NCBI RefSeq assembly: GCF_026262505.1
Contig: NC_067207.1
Location: 29,232,082 to 29,296,081 of the forward strand
Length of the DNA stretch: 64,000 nucleotides
Reading direction: 5' to 3'
From: Trichomonas vaginalis G3
Taxonomy: Eukaryota; Parabasalia; Trichomonadida; Trichomonadidae
Of this stretch, positions 62,441 to 64,000 are shown piece by piece (within the stretch, counting starts at the first letter, position 1; each line of letters starts with the position of its first letter). The translations under genes were made by a program, and so were the position numbers. The notes beneath the pieces are model-generated. The model was not told the DNA's origin and did not search any database. It saw only the letters and a list, made by a program, of their open reading frames with translations.

Positions 62441-63961
62441 ATGAACAGCGTAGATTTAAAAATTTTAATTGCTGATTTAGTATTTAATCAAAAATTTCTT
62501 AATTATTATGATTTAAAAGCATATCTCCAAAAATATGATAACAATATAACAGGTGATGATATGGAATATTATTATCCATATTATAAAAATGAAATTTTGA
62601 AATATCATGATAAAATAATTTCTGAAATTAAAGACAAAATTAAAAATAATGAATATTCAAAGGGAAAAACTAAATCACAACTTAAACAGTTGAAAGATTT
62701 CAAAAATAAAGTATTAACAGAAGAAGATATTGATGAATTATATAAATTATATAATCCTGAGCCGCAAAAGCCAAAGGAACAAAAACAAAAGATGCAAAAC
62801 GCCCTAACCCTTCAGACCATAAATGATGCACAAGCTTTAATTTATGATTCATTAGTTAAACCATATTCAGCCCGACTTTTAAATGAAGATCAACTTTTGG
62901 AATTCATCCTTCAACATAAACTCGAAGCGGGAAAGTATATCAAACCTTTATATACAGCATATTTAAAACAAATGAATAGAATACATCCAGAATTAATGAA
63001 GGAAGGAATGAAATCCAAAATCAAAGCAGATAAAATTAAACCACTTGCAACACCAAAACCTCCAACGACAGTACCGCCTCCTCCTTCAGTTAATCCTTCA
63101 TCATTCACTTTATTATATCCATTTCAAACATTAAAGAAACAAAAAGATTTTAAAAAGGGTTTCAAGATATTAAATAAACCAACTGACCCGAAAATTCAAC
63201 CGTTAAAGGAAAAATTTAGTCGCCCTTCATTTGCTCCATATCCATATTCATACGAAATCGATCATTTAGAATATTCAAAAGGAAACGTTACTTATTTATT
63301 TGCCATTAACATTAACACTAGATATTTATATTGCATTCCAGTGAAAGGGAAAACAGAACAGGAAACAAGAAGAGCTATACAATACTTACTAGATCATGAA
63401 AGAGTAGATAATATCAGGGGTGATGGTGATAAAGGATTTCAGGCAACTATGACTCATTATTTCCCACAAATTAATTTTTTCTTTTCATCTTCTCCATATA
63501 CGTTTCATAATAAAATAGTTGATGCGGTAATGAGAACTCTTAGAGATGCGTTAGGGGTTAACGGTCAGATATACTGGGATGGAAATCATGACTCCATCAT
63601 ACAACAGTTAGTATATTATTATAATAATACATGGCATAGAACTATAAACATGAAACCAGTGGAAATGAAAAATGATATTTCAAAAGAATGGGAATATATT
63701 AGAAAGCAAATGGAAAGGTTGAATGATGTTAAACGTGAACAAATTAATTCGGGGCTCATGAATTTTAAACAAGGGGATAAAGTTTTGATTCATCTCGATT
63801 ATGGAAAAACTGATAAATCAATGACAAAAAGAAGACGAAGATTTGACACAATAGCTGAATTTGTTAGATATATTAACGGCAATGCATTAGTTGAAGTTGA
63901 CAATAAATTAATAGAAATTCCGATTTATTTTATTACTCCATTATATTTAAATAATATTTAA
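62441..63961 (+). CDS. rve integrase with chromodomain-like C-terminus
   Basis: It has 506 codons starting MNSVDLKILIADLVF after an A/T-rich promoter (TTTATTTTATTTTTATATAA). The N-terminal 200 residues are helical and lysine-rich, with a proline-rich linker at about 203-218. The catalytic core starts at 'YEIDHLEYSKGNVTYLFAIN' (about 271-290), with 'NIRGDGDKGFQ' (about 324-334) and 'YTFHNKIVDAVMRTLRDALG' (about 353-372). The C-terminal 60 residues ('RRRRFDTIAEFVRYINGNAL') form an SH3/chromo-like barrel. Same family as the integrase region at 23956-24915 but clearly diverged. The frame looks whole. Confidence 0.8.
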   Translation: MNSVDLKILIADLVFNQKFLNYYDLKAYLQKYDNNITGDDMEYYYPYYKNEILKYHDKIISEIKDKIKNNEYSKGKTKSQLKQLKDFKNKVLTEEDIDELYKLYNPEPQKPKEQKQKMQNALTLQTINDAQALIYDSLVKPYSARLLNEDQLLEFILQHKLEAGKYIKPLYTAYLKQMNRIHPELMKEGMKSKIKADKIKPLATPKPPTTVPPPPSVNPSSFTLLYPFQTLKKQKDFKKGFKILNKPTDPKIQPLKEKFSRPSFAPYPYSYEIDHLEYSKGNVTYLFAININTRYLYCIPVKGKTEQETRRAIQYLLDHERVDNIRGDGDKGFQATMTHYFPQINFFFSSSPYTFHNKIVDAVMRTLRDALGVNGQIYWDGNHDSIIQQLVYYYNNTWHRTINMKPVEMKNDISKEWEYIRKQMERLNDVKREQINSGLMNFKQGDKVLIHLDYGKTDKSMTKRRRRFDTIAEFVRYINGNALVEVDNKLIEIPIYFITPLYLNNI

Positions 63962-63980
63962 TTTTTTTATTTCGTAAGAA

Positions 63981-64000
63981 ATGAGTGACAATGAAGCATC
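63981..64000 (+). CDS. Start of a further Maverick gene, cut by the window end
   Basis: An ATG follows a T-rich promoter-like stretch 20 bp after the integrase stop; only six codons (MSDNEA) are visible. Confidence 0.3.

Larger units (their letters stand above)
59290..64000 (+). mobile_element. Maverick/Polinton with polymerase B and integrase, left part
   Basis: Contains a hypothetical gene, a family B polymerase and an rve integrase in the same direction and runs off the window. The left edge is uncertain; GGACGGGGTGTGTGAC near 59290 is a possible terminal sequence, followed by small palindromes (CTATATATAG). Its gene set and base use differ from the Polinton-like element at 5-29 kb, so it is a separate lineage. 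Broken at least once in the part that is visible; most frames are open. Confidence 0.75.

Overview
The window reads as AT-rich nuclear DNA of an anaerobic protist, most likely a parabasalid (Trichomonas or Tritrichomonas type). The reasons are long intronless reading frames in the standard code, a possible TCA-type initiator just upstream of the one host gene, several Maverick/Polinton-type elements in one locus, and a Mutator-like element with a 9-bp target duplication. The organism call is inference; no rRNA or other diagnostic host gene is present.

Layout. (1) 1-5320 is host DNA with one large gene, a TMEM131-like membrane protein on the minus strand, followed by intergenic DNA holding small repeats. 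(2) 5321-29034 is a Polinton-like element of about 23.6 kb. It has 46-bp terminal inverted repeats, an A tract and a T tract at its outer edges, and a 6-bp TTAAAC target duplication. It carries a double-jelly-roll-type capsid protein, a penton-like protein, a packaging ATPase, an rve integrase, a D5-like SF3 helicase, a candidate single-strand DNA-binding protein, two KilA-N proteins, a tail-collar-type fibre and several small virion-like proteins. No polymerase B is visible in it. The copy is an old one: several genes look whole and about seven to ten breaks are spread over the rest. (3) 29039-35855 is gene-poor AT-rich DNA ending in a cluster of hairpins. (4) 35861-55645 is a 19.8-kb palindrome flanked by a 5-bp direct repeat. 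Each arm has, from outside inwards, a 108-aa protein, a 78-aa protein, a large D5-like helicase gene with a huge in-frame 48-bp repeat array, and an HNH endonuclease; the centre is packed with iteron-like repeats. (5) 55646-59290 is intergenic DNA with another hairpin, a 1.1-kb non-autonomous Mutator-like element and a copy of a repeat also found at 4.1 kb. (6) From about 59.3 kb to the window end is the start of a classical Maverick with polymerase B and integrase.

How the parts relate. The helicases of regions 2 and 4 are clear homologues. Both elements also carry the same two noncoding repeat families: iteron-like 25-28-bp units, and dyads centred on AGATCT. The palindromic element has replication-type genes but no recognisable capsid, ATPase or integrase. 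It therefore looks like a satellite or stripped relative that shares replication, and perhaps packaging, signals with the Polinton-like element. That shared-signal pair is the most interesting candidate system here.

Limits: no alignments or searches were run. Family calls rest on motifs read by eye, and repeat copy numbers are estimated from span divided by unit length.
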